64,000 nucleotides of DNA from assembly GCA_943356465.1 (NCBI GenBank), contig CALREX010000002.1, positions 139,012 to 203,011 of the forward strand. The letters run 5' to 3'. A program made the translations under genes and the position numbers. This DNA is from Candidatus Peribacteria bacterium (GTDB lineage Bacteria > Patescibacteriota > Gracilibacteria > UBA1369 > LOWO2-01-FULL-3). The notes under the pieces are model-generated. The model was given only the letters and a program-made list of their open reading frames with translations. It ran no database searches and was not told the origin of the DNA. This document shows positions 46,505-54,999 of this stretch, piece after piece; the first letter of the stretch is position 1, and each line of letters begins with the position of its first letter.

Positions 46505-46561
46505 GGGCGAGAAGGATGAGAAGTTTATACCCCGAAGGGGTAAATCCTACCGCCCCAACCA
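46505..46561 (+). repeat. tRNA-tail hairpin: degenerate antisense tail + linker + exact 19-nt copy of the tRNA-Gln 3' end
   Basis: aatcctaccgccccaacca at 46440-46458 and 46543-46561; gggcg/cgccc, aggat/atcct, tacccc-gaa-ggggta stems. Confidence 0.8.
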
Positions 46562-46573
46562 AAATTTCACCTT

Positions 46574-47296
46574 TTATTCACAATTTTCCCAACTAACCGG
46601 CGTTGTTGTTACTACGTCTTTCCATGAGCCTGCCGGTACATCGTTGTCGTTTATAAATTGCCATGAAACAAGGCCGTCGGTGTGGCCATATTCTTTGTCA
46701 TCCGGATCTCTCATGCCCAGACAGTCGCTTAGTGCCGGAGAAATATCTATTCCGGGGTGAGTTGGCGAGGAGGAACCAAAAACATAATCAAAATGATTTG
46801 GTTTTCCGTAGCCGATTCTTTTGCCTGCGATATTAAGAATGTCAGGTGTTAAAGAATCTTCCCATTGGCCATAACAAATCTTGTCGTCACGTTTTATTTT
46901 TACCCAATGATTTTTTACAAAAGAATAATTATCGCCTTTATCCAACTTGGCATTGTACCAAGGAATATCTTTTTTGTGTGCCCCATCATCACCTATATCA
47001 GTGTATGGAAGGGCAAAATAAAATGGATTTTCTTTTGGTTGAAAAGATGGGAGATAGCCATTTCGATTAAATGGAGAATCAATGCCACCATAGTGCACAA
47101 CAGCCTGGCAGTCCCAAGCTGTTGTGCCGTCTAATCCGGTTTCACCAATATAAAACTGGGTGGCGAGGGCATTTTTGTGTAAAGGATAAGATAAAGTTTT
47201 GGCTTTAGATTTTTTAGCCGCTTCAACATTCAGAGCCAATACAAAAAACAGCAATGTGATTGATAAAATGAAGAAAAATTTGTTTAGGATTTTCAT
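46574..47296 (-). CDS. Uncharacterised secreted protein
   Basis: 240 aa with signal peptide; no family recognised. Confidence 0.7.
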   Translation of the reverse strand: MKILNKFFFILSITLLFFVLALNVEAAKKSKAKTLSYPLHKNALATQFYIGETGLDGTTAWDCQAVVHYGGIDSPFNRNGYLPSFQPKENPFYFALPYTDIGDDGAHKKDIPWYNAKLDKGDNYSFVKNHWVKIKRDDKICYGQWEDSLTPDILNIAGKRIGYGKPNHFDYVFGSSSPTHPGIDISPALSDCLGMRDPDDKEYGHTDGLVSWQFINDNDVPAGSWKDVVTTTPVSWENCE

Positions 47297-47328
47297 ATAG
47301 TTAGATTTTTCTGTATTCTAGCATATTT

Positions 47329-47378
47329 TTAAGAAAATTTAATAAATATTTAACGAAAATTTAATGTCATGGTAGTAT
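47329..47378 (+). promoter_or_regulatory. Promoter with four TTAA direct repeats at ~11-bp spacing
   Basis: TTAA at 47329, 47339, 47350, 47361; TTAACG (47350)-N17-TAGTAT (47373-47378). Confidence 0.5.
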
Positions 47379-47412
47379 CTTTTTCGGTAAGCAAGTAAAT
47401 AATTTAGAACTT

Positions 47413-47943
47413 ATGAAAAAATCAGTTTTGTCTCTTTCGGTCGTAGTTGCCTTTGTTGCTTATGTTGTTGCTACTTTGTCAAAAGGCACTTCTATAGAGC
47501 CTGCGAAGTTTATCGAGGATAAGAACTATGTCTTTGAAGAGACTCCTAATTCGGAGGATAAAGAAAGTAAAGAAAGTGAGGAACAGAAATTGATTGAAAA
47601 GAACGGTACTCTTAAGGAAATACAAACTAAAGAAGTGCCGACTGAAACCAAGCCAAAACTTTACAAGGATGGACTGTATAGCGGAGACAGTGTTGATGCA
47701 TATTATGGAAATATAAAAGTGCAGGCCAAGATTCAAGATGGAAAAATTTCTGATGTGATATTTTTGGATTATCCAAAAGATCAAACAAATTCTATAAAAA
47801 TTAACACTGAAGCAACCAGACAATTAAAAAATGAAGTTATTGCAGCGCAAAGTGCTAATGTTGATGTAATTTCCGGAGCTACTGAGACGAGTAGTGCATT
47901 TATCCTGTCCATTGAATCGGCGCTTTCAAAAGCAAAAAATTAA
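47413..47943 (+). CDS. FMN-binding (FMN_bind/RnfG-like) extracytosolic protein
   Basis: N-terminal TM/signal, YKDGLYSG, flavinylation-type motif VISGATETSSAF. Confidence 0.88.
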   Translation: MKKSVLSLSVVVAFVAYVVATLSKGTSIEPAKFIEDKNYVFEETPNSEDKESKESEEQKLIEKNGTLKEIQTKEVPTETKPKLYKDGLYSGDSVDAYYGNIKVQAKIQDGKISDVIFLDYPKDQTNSIKINTEATRQLKNEVIAAQSANVDVISGATETSSAFILSIESALSKAKN

Positions 47944-47947
47944 AAAC

Positions 47948-48694
47948 ATGAAGGAGACCAGAATCATCATGGGCATGCCTGTTACTGTTGAGATCGGAGA
48001 TTCGTCTGCTCAAAAAAATGATTTGGAAAAAATATTTTCGTATTTTCAGTATGTCGAAGATAATTTCAGTAAATATAAAGAAACGAGCGAAGTTTCGAAA
48101 ATCAATAATGGAGAAATTTGTGAGGCAGAGTATAGTAAAGATATGAAAACAATTTTGAAATTATCTGAAGAAACTAAACATCTGACAGGTGGTTATTTTG
48201 ACATAGTTACTGCAGAAGGAAAGATTGATCCTTCCGGACTTGTAAAAGGTTGGGCAATTTATGAAGCTTCAAAATTATTACAGGCAAACGGATTTAAATC
48301 TTATTATGTCGATGCCGGTGGTGATGTGCAGACATATGGATTAAATAGTAACGGCGAAAAATGGAGTGTCGGTATTCGTAATCCTTTTAAGATGGATGAA
48401 ATTGTTAAAGTACTTTATCTTGGCGATGAAGGCATAGCAACTTCCGGAACTTATATTCGTGGACAACATGTTTACGACCCATTTCAGCAACAAAAACCTA
48501 TTACCGAAATAGTAAGTTTAACAGTCGTCGGCCCGAATGTTTATGAAGCCGACAGATTCGCGACAGCGGCCTTTGCAATGAGAGAAAACGGCATTCAATT
48601 CGTGGAAAAACTGGATGGGTTTGAAGGATATCAAATAGATAAAAATGGTATTGCCACTATGACCAGCGGGTTTGAAAAGTACACTATTAAATAA
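47948..48694 (+). CDS. apbE: FAD:protein FMN transferase ApbE
   Basis: MGMPVTVEI, DPSGLVKGWAI, YYVDAGGDVQTYG, GIATSGTYIRG; start corrected to ATG 47948. Confidence 0.93.
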   Translation: MKETRIIMGMPVTVEIGDSSAQKNDLEKIFSYFQYVEDNFSKYKETSEVSKINNGEICEAEYSKDMKTILKLSEETKHLTGGYFDIVTAEGKIDPSGLVKGWAIYEASKLLQANGFKSYYVDAGGDVQTYGLNSNGEKWSVGIRNPFKMDEIVKVLYLGDEGIATSGTYIRGQHVYDPFQQQKPITEIVSLTVVGPNVYEADRFATAAFAMRENGIQFVEKLDGFEGYQIDKNGIATMTSGFEKYTIK

Positions 48695-48700
48695 AAATAT

Positions 48701-49516
48701 ATGCGAAATTTTATAGATAGACTGGTGAATGGAATCACAATGTATAAGCTTATAATGTACTATCTTTTGGGTTTATGGGTTGCTGCCGCAATTTTAAGTT
48801 TTTTTGGTGTATTTTCTTTTGACATACTCTCTTTGGCTTCTTCAAGTTTTGTTATTCTTGTCTCATGCTTGCTTACAAATTTTGTTTTTTCAAAAGTATT
48901 CAAAGTTCCTGTTAACATAGAATCCGCTTATATCACTGCGTTTATTTTGATTCTGATAATCACTCCCGTAGCGCCTTTTGATCCCAGCGGGCTTGGTTTT
49001 TTGATTTGGGCGTCTGTCTGGTCAATGGCGTCAAAATACATGTTTGCAATCAATAAAAAACATATTTTCAATCCTGCCGCTTTTGCCGTGGCACTTACCG
49101 CATTAACATTAAATCAATCTGCAAGTTGGTGGGTTGGAACTTCCTATATGTTGCCATTTGTATTGCTTGGTGGAATTCTTGTCGCAAGGAAAATTCATAG
49201 ATTTGATTTGGTTATCAGTTTTGTAGTTGCAGCATTGATTACTATCTTTGGTTTTTCTATTTTTCAAACAAATATTTTGGTTACACTTCAAAAAGTCATA
49301 CTTCATACACCTTTATTATTTTTTGTTTTTGTAATGCTGACAGAACCGCTTACCACGCCTCCTACAAGATCCCTTCGTATATATTATGGTATTTTGGTCG
49401 GGTTTTTATTTTCACCGGCAATCCACATCGGAAGTTTTTATTTCAGTCCTGAATTAGCACTTTTAACTGGTAATATTTTTCATATATTGTCAGTCCGAAT
49501 GGAAAATATATTTTAA
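48701..49516 (+). CDS. RnfD/NqrB-like membrane protein
   Basis: 271 aa polytopic; HIFNPAAFAVALTAL, FVMLTEPLTTPPTR. Confidence 0.75.
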   Translation: MRNFIDRLVNGITMYKLIMYYLLGLWVAAAILSFFGVFSFDILSLASSSFVILVSCLLTNFVFSKVFKVPVNIESAYITAFILILIITPVAPFDPSGLGFLIWASVWSMASKYMFAINKKHIFNPAAFAVALTALTLNQSASWWVGTSYMLPFVLLGGILVARKIHRFDLVISFVVAALITIFGFSIFQTNILVTLQKVILHTPLLFFVFVMLTEPLTTPPTRSLRIYYGILVGFLFSPAIHIGSFYFSPELALLTGNIFHILSVRMENIF

Positions 49517-50220
49517 AGTTTAAAGAAAAAAAGGAAATCGGTTTCGATACTTATAATTTTTATTTTACTCCTGATCATAAAGTTGAGTTTGAACCAGGCC
49601 AATATTTTGAATGGACACTTGGCTACGATAATCCTGACAGTCGAGGAAACAGAAGATATTTCACAATCGCCTCTTCTCCAACTGAAAATGATGTTCAGTT
49701 GGGAATAAGGTTTTATCCAAATTCAAGTACCTTCAAAAAAGCTATGCTTGCGATGAAAACAGATGACGTAATGATAAGTTCCCAGCTTGGAGGTGATTTT
49801 ACTTTGCCAAAAAACAAGAAACAAAAACTTGTATTTATTGCAGGAGGAATAGGTATTACTCCTTTTAGGAGCATGATAAAATATCTATTGGACACAGATA
49901 ATTCGCGTTCAATTATTATGTTTTATTCTAACAGGAAAATTTCTGAGATTGTTTATAAAGATATTTTTGATGCAGCGTCCAAAAAATTTGGCATGAAAAC
50001 TGTTTACACTTTGACTGACAGCGCCTCTTGTCCTGCAGACTGGGATGGTTGTAAAGGTTATTTGAATCCTGAAATAATACTGAAAGAAGTTCCTGATTTT
50101 AAGGAAAGATTGTTTTATATTTCCGGTCCAAATGCTATGGTTATAAGTTATGAAAATATTCTAAAGAAAATTGGAGTAAAACAAGAAAATATTAAAACAG
50201 ATTTTTTCCCAGGGTTTTAG
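49474..50220 (+). CDS. FNR-type FAD/NAD(P)-binding oxidoreductase domain, no canonical start; probably C-terminal half of the 48701 gene via frameshift
   Basis: Frame open from 49474: SYIVSPNGKYILKFKEKKEIGFDTYNFYFTPDHKVEFEPGQYFEWTL...RGNRRYFTIASSPTE..GGIGITPFRSMI; the track shows only the part from TTG 49699. Confidence 0.75.
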   Translation, partial: YFSYIVSPNGKYILKFKEKKEIGFDTYNFYFTPDHKVEFEPGQYFEWTLGYDNPDSRGNRRYFTIASSPTENDVQLGIRFYPNSSTFKKAMLAMKTDDVMISSQLGGDFTLPKNKKQKLVFIAGGIGITPFRSMIKYLLDTDNSRSIIMFYSNRKISEIVYKDIFDAASKKFGMKTVYTLTDSASCPADWDGCKGYLNPEIILKEVPDFKERLFYISGPNAMVISYENILKKIGVKQENIKTDFFPGF

Positions 50221-50222
50221 AT

Positions 50223-50251
50223 TTAACTAAATATTAATGTAGTGGTAGTAT
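50223..50251 (+). promoter_or_regulatory. Promoter near-identical to that of the FMN_bind gene
   Basis: TTAACT-N17-TAGTAT; shared TTAACNAAANWTTAATGTNNTGGTAGTAT. Confidence 0.55.
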
Positions 50252-50257
50252 TCTTGT

Positions 50258-51367
50258 ATGACTAAATTAAAAATTTTTCTTTTATATATCGGCGTTATCA
50301 TAGTTACACTTGTTTCAATTTTCTTTTTTTACAATGCCCCAAGCAGTATAGAACCTATTAAAGATGATTCCGGTTTGACATATGAATTTATTCACGGGCA
50401 AATAAAAGATATTCTTTCCGTCGACAAAGATACCGGCGACAAAACATATGCAGTTTCTATGCTTTCTGGTAAAGAAAGCGGAAAAACGCTTCCTGTTGTG
50501 CTTTCCGCGGTAAATGAATTTAATACATATAAAAGCGGGGACATTGTTTCAGTTTACAAATATACCAATTCAAAAACTAATGAAGTTAATTATGCTATCG
50601 CTGATTTTTATAGACAAGGTGGACTACTTAAAATTTTTATTATTTTTTGTTTGATAACACTGCTTATAGCCGGTAAAAAAGGCATGACAGCAATTTTGAG
50701 CGTTCTTCTTTCTATAGTTTTGTATTATTTTATGATTATTGATCCGATAAAAAATGGATTTTCCCCGATATTTTTAAGTTTCTTTTTTACAATAATCATT
50801 ACTTTCCTTACAGTTCCGATTATTCACGGATTTAATAAAAAAGCTCTTTCGGCAATGATCGCCATTGTTGTAGGATTTGTATTTTCTTTCGGAATTACTT
50901 ATCTATTTAAGAATCTTTCGTTTTTGGGTTCTACTCCAGCTGAAGAATTCAGGACTCTTAAGGCTATTTATCCTTCAATAAATATTGGTGATGTTCTTAT
51001 CGCTTCACTGTTTCTTGGAGCGACAGGAGCTCTTATAGATACTGCGATATCTGTTTCTTCCGCAATTTTTGAAGCATTGCATGACAGTAAAAAAACTTTT
51101 GCTCAAGTTTATGAAATCGGAATGAATGTAGGTAAGGATGTTTTAGCTTCTATGACAAACACTCTGCTTTTCGCTTATCTTGCAAGCACACTCCCCTTTC
51201 TTATTTTGCTCGGAACTTCAAGCAAGGATATTTCCGGCGATCTTTTGAATATGGATTTTGTAACACTAGAACTTGTACGAACATTTATAGGAGGACTTTC
51301 TCTCGTCCTTGTTATTCCTCTTGTGTCAGTACTCAGTGCTTATTTCTTGATTAGAAAGAGAGCTTAA
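50258..51367 (+). CDS. YibE/F-like family membrane protein
   Basis: 369 aa; ASLFLGATGALIDTAISVSSAIFEA, EIGMNVGKDVLASMTNTLLFAYLA. Confidence 0.88.
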   Translation: MTKLKIFLLYIGVIIVTLVSIFFFYNAPSSIEPIKDDSGLTYEFIHGQIKDILSVDKDTGDKTYAVSMLSGKESGKTLPVVLSAVNEFNTYKSGDIVSVYKYTNSKTNEVNYAIADFYRQGGLLKIFIIFCLITLLIAGKKGMTAILSVLLSIVLYYFMIIDPIKNGFSPIFLSFFFTIIITFLTVPIIHGFNKKALSAMIAIVVGFVFSFGITYLFKNLSFLGSTPAEEFRTLKAIYPSINIGDVLIASLFLGATGALIDTAISVSSAIFEALHDSKKTFAQVYEIGMNVGKDVLASMTNTLLFAYLASTLPFLILLGTSSKDISGDLLNMDFVTLELVRTFIGGLSLVLVIPLVSVLSAYFLIRKRA

Positions 51368-51372
51368 ATTTA

Positions 51373-52164
51373 TCAGGCTACAACAGGCTTGAAGATTCTT
51401 GTTACTGGTGTCTTGTTAAAGTCTACAGGGTTTTCATGCAATTTCCATTTTGTGTCGTGGCTTCCGCTTGCAAGTTGTGCGATTTTACCGCTCTGATCGA
51501 TCCATCTTATGAAAATTGCGCTATGGTTACCGCGGCTGTCGACAGCTTCTTTGAGCTTCGGTTTTTGTTTAAGTTTTCCTTCGTTATAAAGTTGCATTTT
51601 TTCTTGATACTCTTGTTCGCGTTTTGTTTCCAAATTGTAAAATATATGATCTCCAGGCTGAATTGAGGCATACTGCGCTTCCCCTGCATGAGCTTCTCCA
51701 CAATTTTTTCCTGTGTATTTTTCAAGCGATGAAAAAACTTGTTTTCTTTTTACTCCCGCTTTTGCGTAAATTTTTGAAACCCAGTCCCAGCAGTGTTTTG
51801 CGCCCGAAATACCCTGATTGTAAGTATCACTTGCTACGCCAATTGCTGTATTTAATGCTTTCTGGCTTGCTGTTGATAGATTTTCAACAGTTGTATGAAT
51901 TTGGTCTTGAGATTCCGCAATGACTTGCTGTGCTTTTTGTTCGGCTTTTTCGGTTGTTTGATCTTTTTCGGCTTTAAGTCTATCCATTTCTTCTGTAAAT
52001 GAATCTACAAATAACTTTGCTTTGGCAAAAAAACCTTTGTCCTTGTTTTCTTTGGCTGCCTCATATGCTTTTTTCAAACTTGGCATGATATTGTCAAAAA
52101 ATTCAGCATGAAGAATCTTGCCTATACTATCGAGCCCCAAAGATTTTGTTATTGATTCAAACAT
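51373..52164 (-). CDS. Shared N-terminal module + CHAP/NlpC-like putative peptidoglycan amidase
   Basis: N-terminus IMPSLKKAYEAAKENKDKGFFAKAKLFVDSFTEEMDRL; C-terminus GAKHCWDWVSKIYAKAGV...IQPGDHIFYN...GNHSAIFIRW. Confidence 0.7.
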   Translation of the reverse strand: MFESITKSLGLDSIGKILHAEFFDNIMPSLKKAYEAAKENKDKGFFAKAKLFVDSFTEEMDRLKAEKDQTTEKAEQKAQQVIAESQDQIHTTVENLSTASQKALNTAIGVASDTYNQGISGAKHCWDWVSKIYAKAGVKRKQVFSSLEKYTGKNCGEAHAGEAQYASIQPGDHIFYNLETKREQEYQEKMQLYNEGKLKQKPKLKEAVDSRGNHSAIFIRWIDQSGKIAQLASGSHDTKWKLHENPVDFNKTPVTRIFKPVVA

Positions 52165-52200
52165 ATGTTATATTTTTATCTGTTTATTATATCATTTTTT

Positions 52201-52506
52201 ATGCTTATGTGGAAGGAGTTTTTGGCTTTTATCAGAGAATACAAGATAACAGGATTGGCGATGGCTTTTATAATGGGAACTGCAAGCACGGATCTTGTTA
52301 AATCATTGGTTAATAATATCATAATGCCATTTGTCGGTATTTTCATGCCTGCCGGCGGTTGGAAAAGTGCAGTTTTCAATATGGGACCGCTTTCTTTACC
52401 ATGGGGTGCTTTTTTGGCTGATTTGATTAATTTTGTGATCTTGGCATTTGTTGTGTTTTTTATTGCAAAAAAGGTGTTTAAAGAGCAGAAAGTGGAGAAG
52501 AAATAG
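52201..52506 (+). CDS. mscL: MscL-family mechanosensitive channel
   Basis: WKEFLAFIREYKITGLAMAFIMGTASTDLVKSLVNNIIMPFVGIFMP, second TM, basic C-terminus. Confidence 0.8.
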   Translation: MLMWKEFLAFIREYKITGLAMAFIMGTASTDLVKSLVNNIIMPFVGIFMPAGGWKSAVFNMGPLSLPWGAFLADLINFVILAFVVFFIAKKVFKEQKVEKK

Positions 52507-52610
52507 TGAGAGTGTGGCAATATTCCTCTGAGCTTAAGCTACTTTTTGTTAGCGTCCATCTTCATCTGTAATAAACGCAATGCGCTCAGCGAAATATTGC
52601 CACGCTCTCA
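52507..52610. repeat. Long inverted repeat, 18-nt arms, 68-nt loop
   Basis: tgagagtgtggcaatatt (52507-52524) vs aatattgccacgctctca (52593-52610), 17/18 complementary. Confidence 0.8.
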
Positions 52611-52690
52611 TAACTTATTTCTTATGCCTTTTCCTCCTTTAAAAACAGGTCTTTTTGTGGTATAATATTTAGATCAAATAATGCAAAGAT

Positions 52691-53527
52691 ATGTCAGAAG
52701 TGCAGTCAATAAATAAATCACCGGAACAAGGAGCACTTGCAAAAGCTATTGGGCTTGATGCGGTTGGAAAGGCATTCGGTCTTGAGTCATTCAAGAATGT
52801 TGTACCGAGCCTTAAGAAAGCAATGGAACTTGCAAATCAGAATAAAGATAAGAGTTTTTTTGATAAAATCAGCATATTTGTAACTTCGTTTACGGATGAA
52901 ATGGATAAATTAGATGTAAATAAAAAACAAATTGCCATGGATGCCGAGGCAAAAGCACGAAAAATCGTGGAAGAAGCAAAAACCGCTCAAGTAAAAGCTC
53001 CTGATTCTAATGTAGCTCCTATTTCAAATCCTGAAAATTCTTCAGAAGTGGATCCGAATGAGCCATTTGTGAAAGACAGAGATCATTTTGGCAATCAGGT
53101 TATCTTGAGAAAAAGCGCTATGAAAGCATTTAAAAATGCAATGAAAATTGCTGATGGGAAAGGCATTAGACTAAAAGTTGTTTCTTCATATCGCGATTTT
53201 GAGACTCAGGCCAGAATACGTGCTAGAAATGAAAATAAACATGTACATGATGTTGGAAAGTGGGTTTCTAAGGCTGGACATTCAAATCATCACACAGGTG
53301 GAACTATGGATATAGCTGCAATGGTGCAGGATAGTCACGGCAAATGGGTTGGAGGAACCCGTCATGAAAATCAAAAATTATTGTGGGATATATTGCCGAA
53401 AGCCGGATTCGTAAATTACAAACCTGAACCTTGGCATTGGGAAATATATAGCGAAAGATGGCTAGCAGCGCAAAAAAATGTTGCCGGAAAGACTGTTTAT
53501 AAAAAACAAGCAACTTTAAATGCATAA
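52691..53527 (+). CDS. Shared N-terminal module + VanY-type D-alanyl-D-alanine carboxypeptidase
   Basis: VVPSLKKAMELANQNKDKSFFDKISIFVTSFTDEMDKL; SSYRDFETQARI, GHSNHHTGGTMDIA, EPWHWEIYSERW. Confidence 0.85.
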   Translation: MSEVQSINKSPEQGALAKAIGLDAVGKAFGLESFKNVVPSLKKAMELANQNKDKSFFDKISIFVTSFTDEMDKLDVNKKQIAMDAEAKARKIVEEAKTAQVKAPDSNVAPISNPENSSEVDPNEPFVKDRDHFGNQVILRKSAMKAFKNAMKIADGKGIRLKVVSSYRDFETQARIRARNENKHVHDVGKWVSKAGHSNHHTGGTMDIAAMVQDSHGKWVGGTRHENQKLLWDILPKAGFVNYKPEPWHWEIYSERWLAAQKNVAGKTVYKKQATLNA

Positions 53528-53530
53528 TAT

Positions 53531-54997
53531 ATGGAAATACTTGAATCAATCGGAAAAGCCCTTGGAATCGAATCACTACAAAATGTTGTACCAAGCTTGA
53601 AAAAAGCTTACGAGGTTGCATTTAAAAATAACGACAAAAGTTTTTTGGAAAAAATCAGCCTGTTTTACGATTCCTATACCCAGGAAAAGGATAAGCTTGA
53701 TAAAGAAAAAAAAGGTATAGCAGCTAGCACAGATGAAAAAGTGAAGGCGACCCTTAAAGGAGTGCAAACACCTGAAGTGACCGCTGTTATAAAAACTCCT
53801 GATGGGCCTAGTGTTGTTGACTCAATAAAAGTACGCTTAAAAGATGGTCAGAAAGCTATGTCTAGACTTATCGAAAGAATGTTTACAGAAAGGCTAAAAC
53901 AATTTGATAAAGGTTTGTCAGATGAGGCTATTCGTAGAATTGTAATTGCGGCACTTGCGAATGCTTATGGGGAATCCAGTTTTAATCCAAATCTGGTTGG
54001 AGATGGAGTAGACAGTGTGGGTCTTTTTCAGTTAAATAGAAATGGGCTTGGGCATGGTATGTATAAATCCTGGAAAGAGGAGTTGAAGACAAATCCAAGT
54101 GCTCCCGATCCGAGAAAAGATCCAGTTAAAAATATAAGTAAAATTTTGGATAATGTCACAGGTAATCTTGGAAAATCTCTTATCGCTCGTGCAAAAGCCG
54201 GAGCTGAAATTCCCGAGCTTATTAAGATTTTTTGTTATGAAATTGAAAATCCGGCAAAAAAAGCTCTTAATACTAATGAAAGAATTGCTTTTGCCAAAAG
54301 TTTTTTCGGTGGAGATCTTTCACGTGCACCTAACGCCGTTGCCTCAAGCGCACCAGCTGCCATACCTGTGGCGCCTAATGTTGCTTCTGATTCTCACGAG
54401 ACTCTTGGAAAAAATCTACATTTCCCTATCGATCTTGGCGGGATTAAACATGGACTTTGCGACCTTGCTTCCGGTCAAAGAAACTGGTTTTTTGGAAGCA
54501 GCAGCGTTGCAGGCATGTCTAAAAGCATGGGAGGTAGATTGGGAATAGTAGGTGTAAATGCAAATGAATTTTTGCAAAATCTTAAAAGCACATGGTGGAA
54601 TAAAATTGAAACAGCAGGCTTAAAACCTCCATACCAGGTTGTTATTACAGGGCTTGGACAGAACAGTGTTTCAAATGATTCTTCCGTCAGACAAGCTCTT
54701 GTTTCATACGAGGGAATCAGAAGTTTTCTTTCAAGCAAAGGTGTAAACAGGATAAAATTTATTACTGTTAATCCAGGAGGAAAATATGGAGTATTCTGTG
54801 CAAAATTTAATGAAGAATTGGTAAGGAAATATGGCAGTAATTGTGTTGATGTAAGGCCTTATACAACAACCGCAGATGGCTCAAAAGTAAAAGATGAATT
54901 TGACGGTGGAATACACTTAAACGGCAAAGGTAAAAAAGAATGGAGAAAAGTTGTTCTTTCTGCCTTAAATGAGAGCCCTCAAGTTGCCAGTAGATAG
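53531..54997 (+). CDS. Shared N-terminal module + lysozyme-like domain + SGNH-hydrolase-like domain
   Basis: VVPSLKKAYEVAFKNNDKSFLEKISLFYDSYTQEKDKL; ANAYGESSFNPNLVGDGVDSVGLFQLN; FFGSSSVAGMS...VVITGLGQNSVS...GGIHLNGKGKKEW. Confidence 0.75.
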   Translation: MEILESIGKALGIESLQNVVPSLKKAYEVAFKNNDKSFLEKISLFYDSYTQEKDKLDKEKKGIAASTDEKVKATLKGVQTPEVTAVIKTPDGPSVVDSIKVRLKDGQKAMSRLIERMFTERLKQFDKGLSDEAIRRIVIAALANAYGESSFNPNLVGDGVDSVGLFQLNRNGLGHGMYKSWKEELKTNPSAPDPRKDPVKNISKILDNVTGNLGKSLIARAKAGAEIPELIKIFCYEIENPAKKALNTNERIAFAKSFFGGDLSRAPNAVASSAPAAIPVAPNVASDSHETLGKNLHFPIDLGGIKHGLCDLASGQRNWFFGSSSVAGMSKSMGGRLGIVGVNANEFLQNLKSTWWNKIETAGLKPPYQVVITGLGQNSVSNDSSVRQALVSYEGIRSFLSSKGVNRIKFITVNPGGKYGVFCAKFNEELVRKYGSNCVDVRPYTTTADGSKVKDEFDGGIHLNGKGKKEWRKVVLSALNESPQVASR

Positions 54998-54999
54998 TT

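Noticed and set aside
46503-46760. 85-aa ORF after tRNA-Gln
   Set aside because: Begins in the hairpin repeat and runs antisense to the secreted protein at 46574-47296.
49470-49516. Classic -1 programmed frameshift site
   Set aside because: No X-XXY-YYZ slippery heptamer in the overlap; an indel or sequencing error at T5 is at least as likely, so programming is not claimed.
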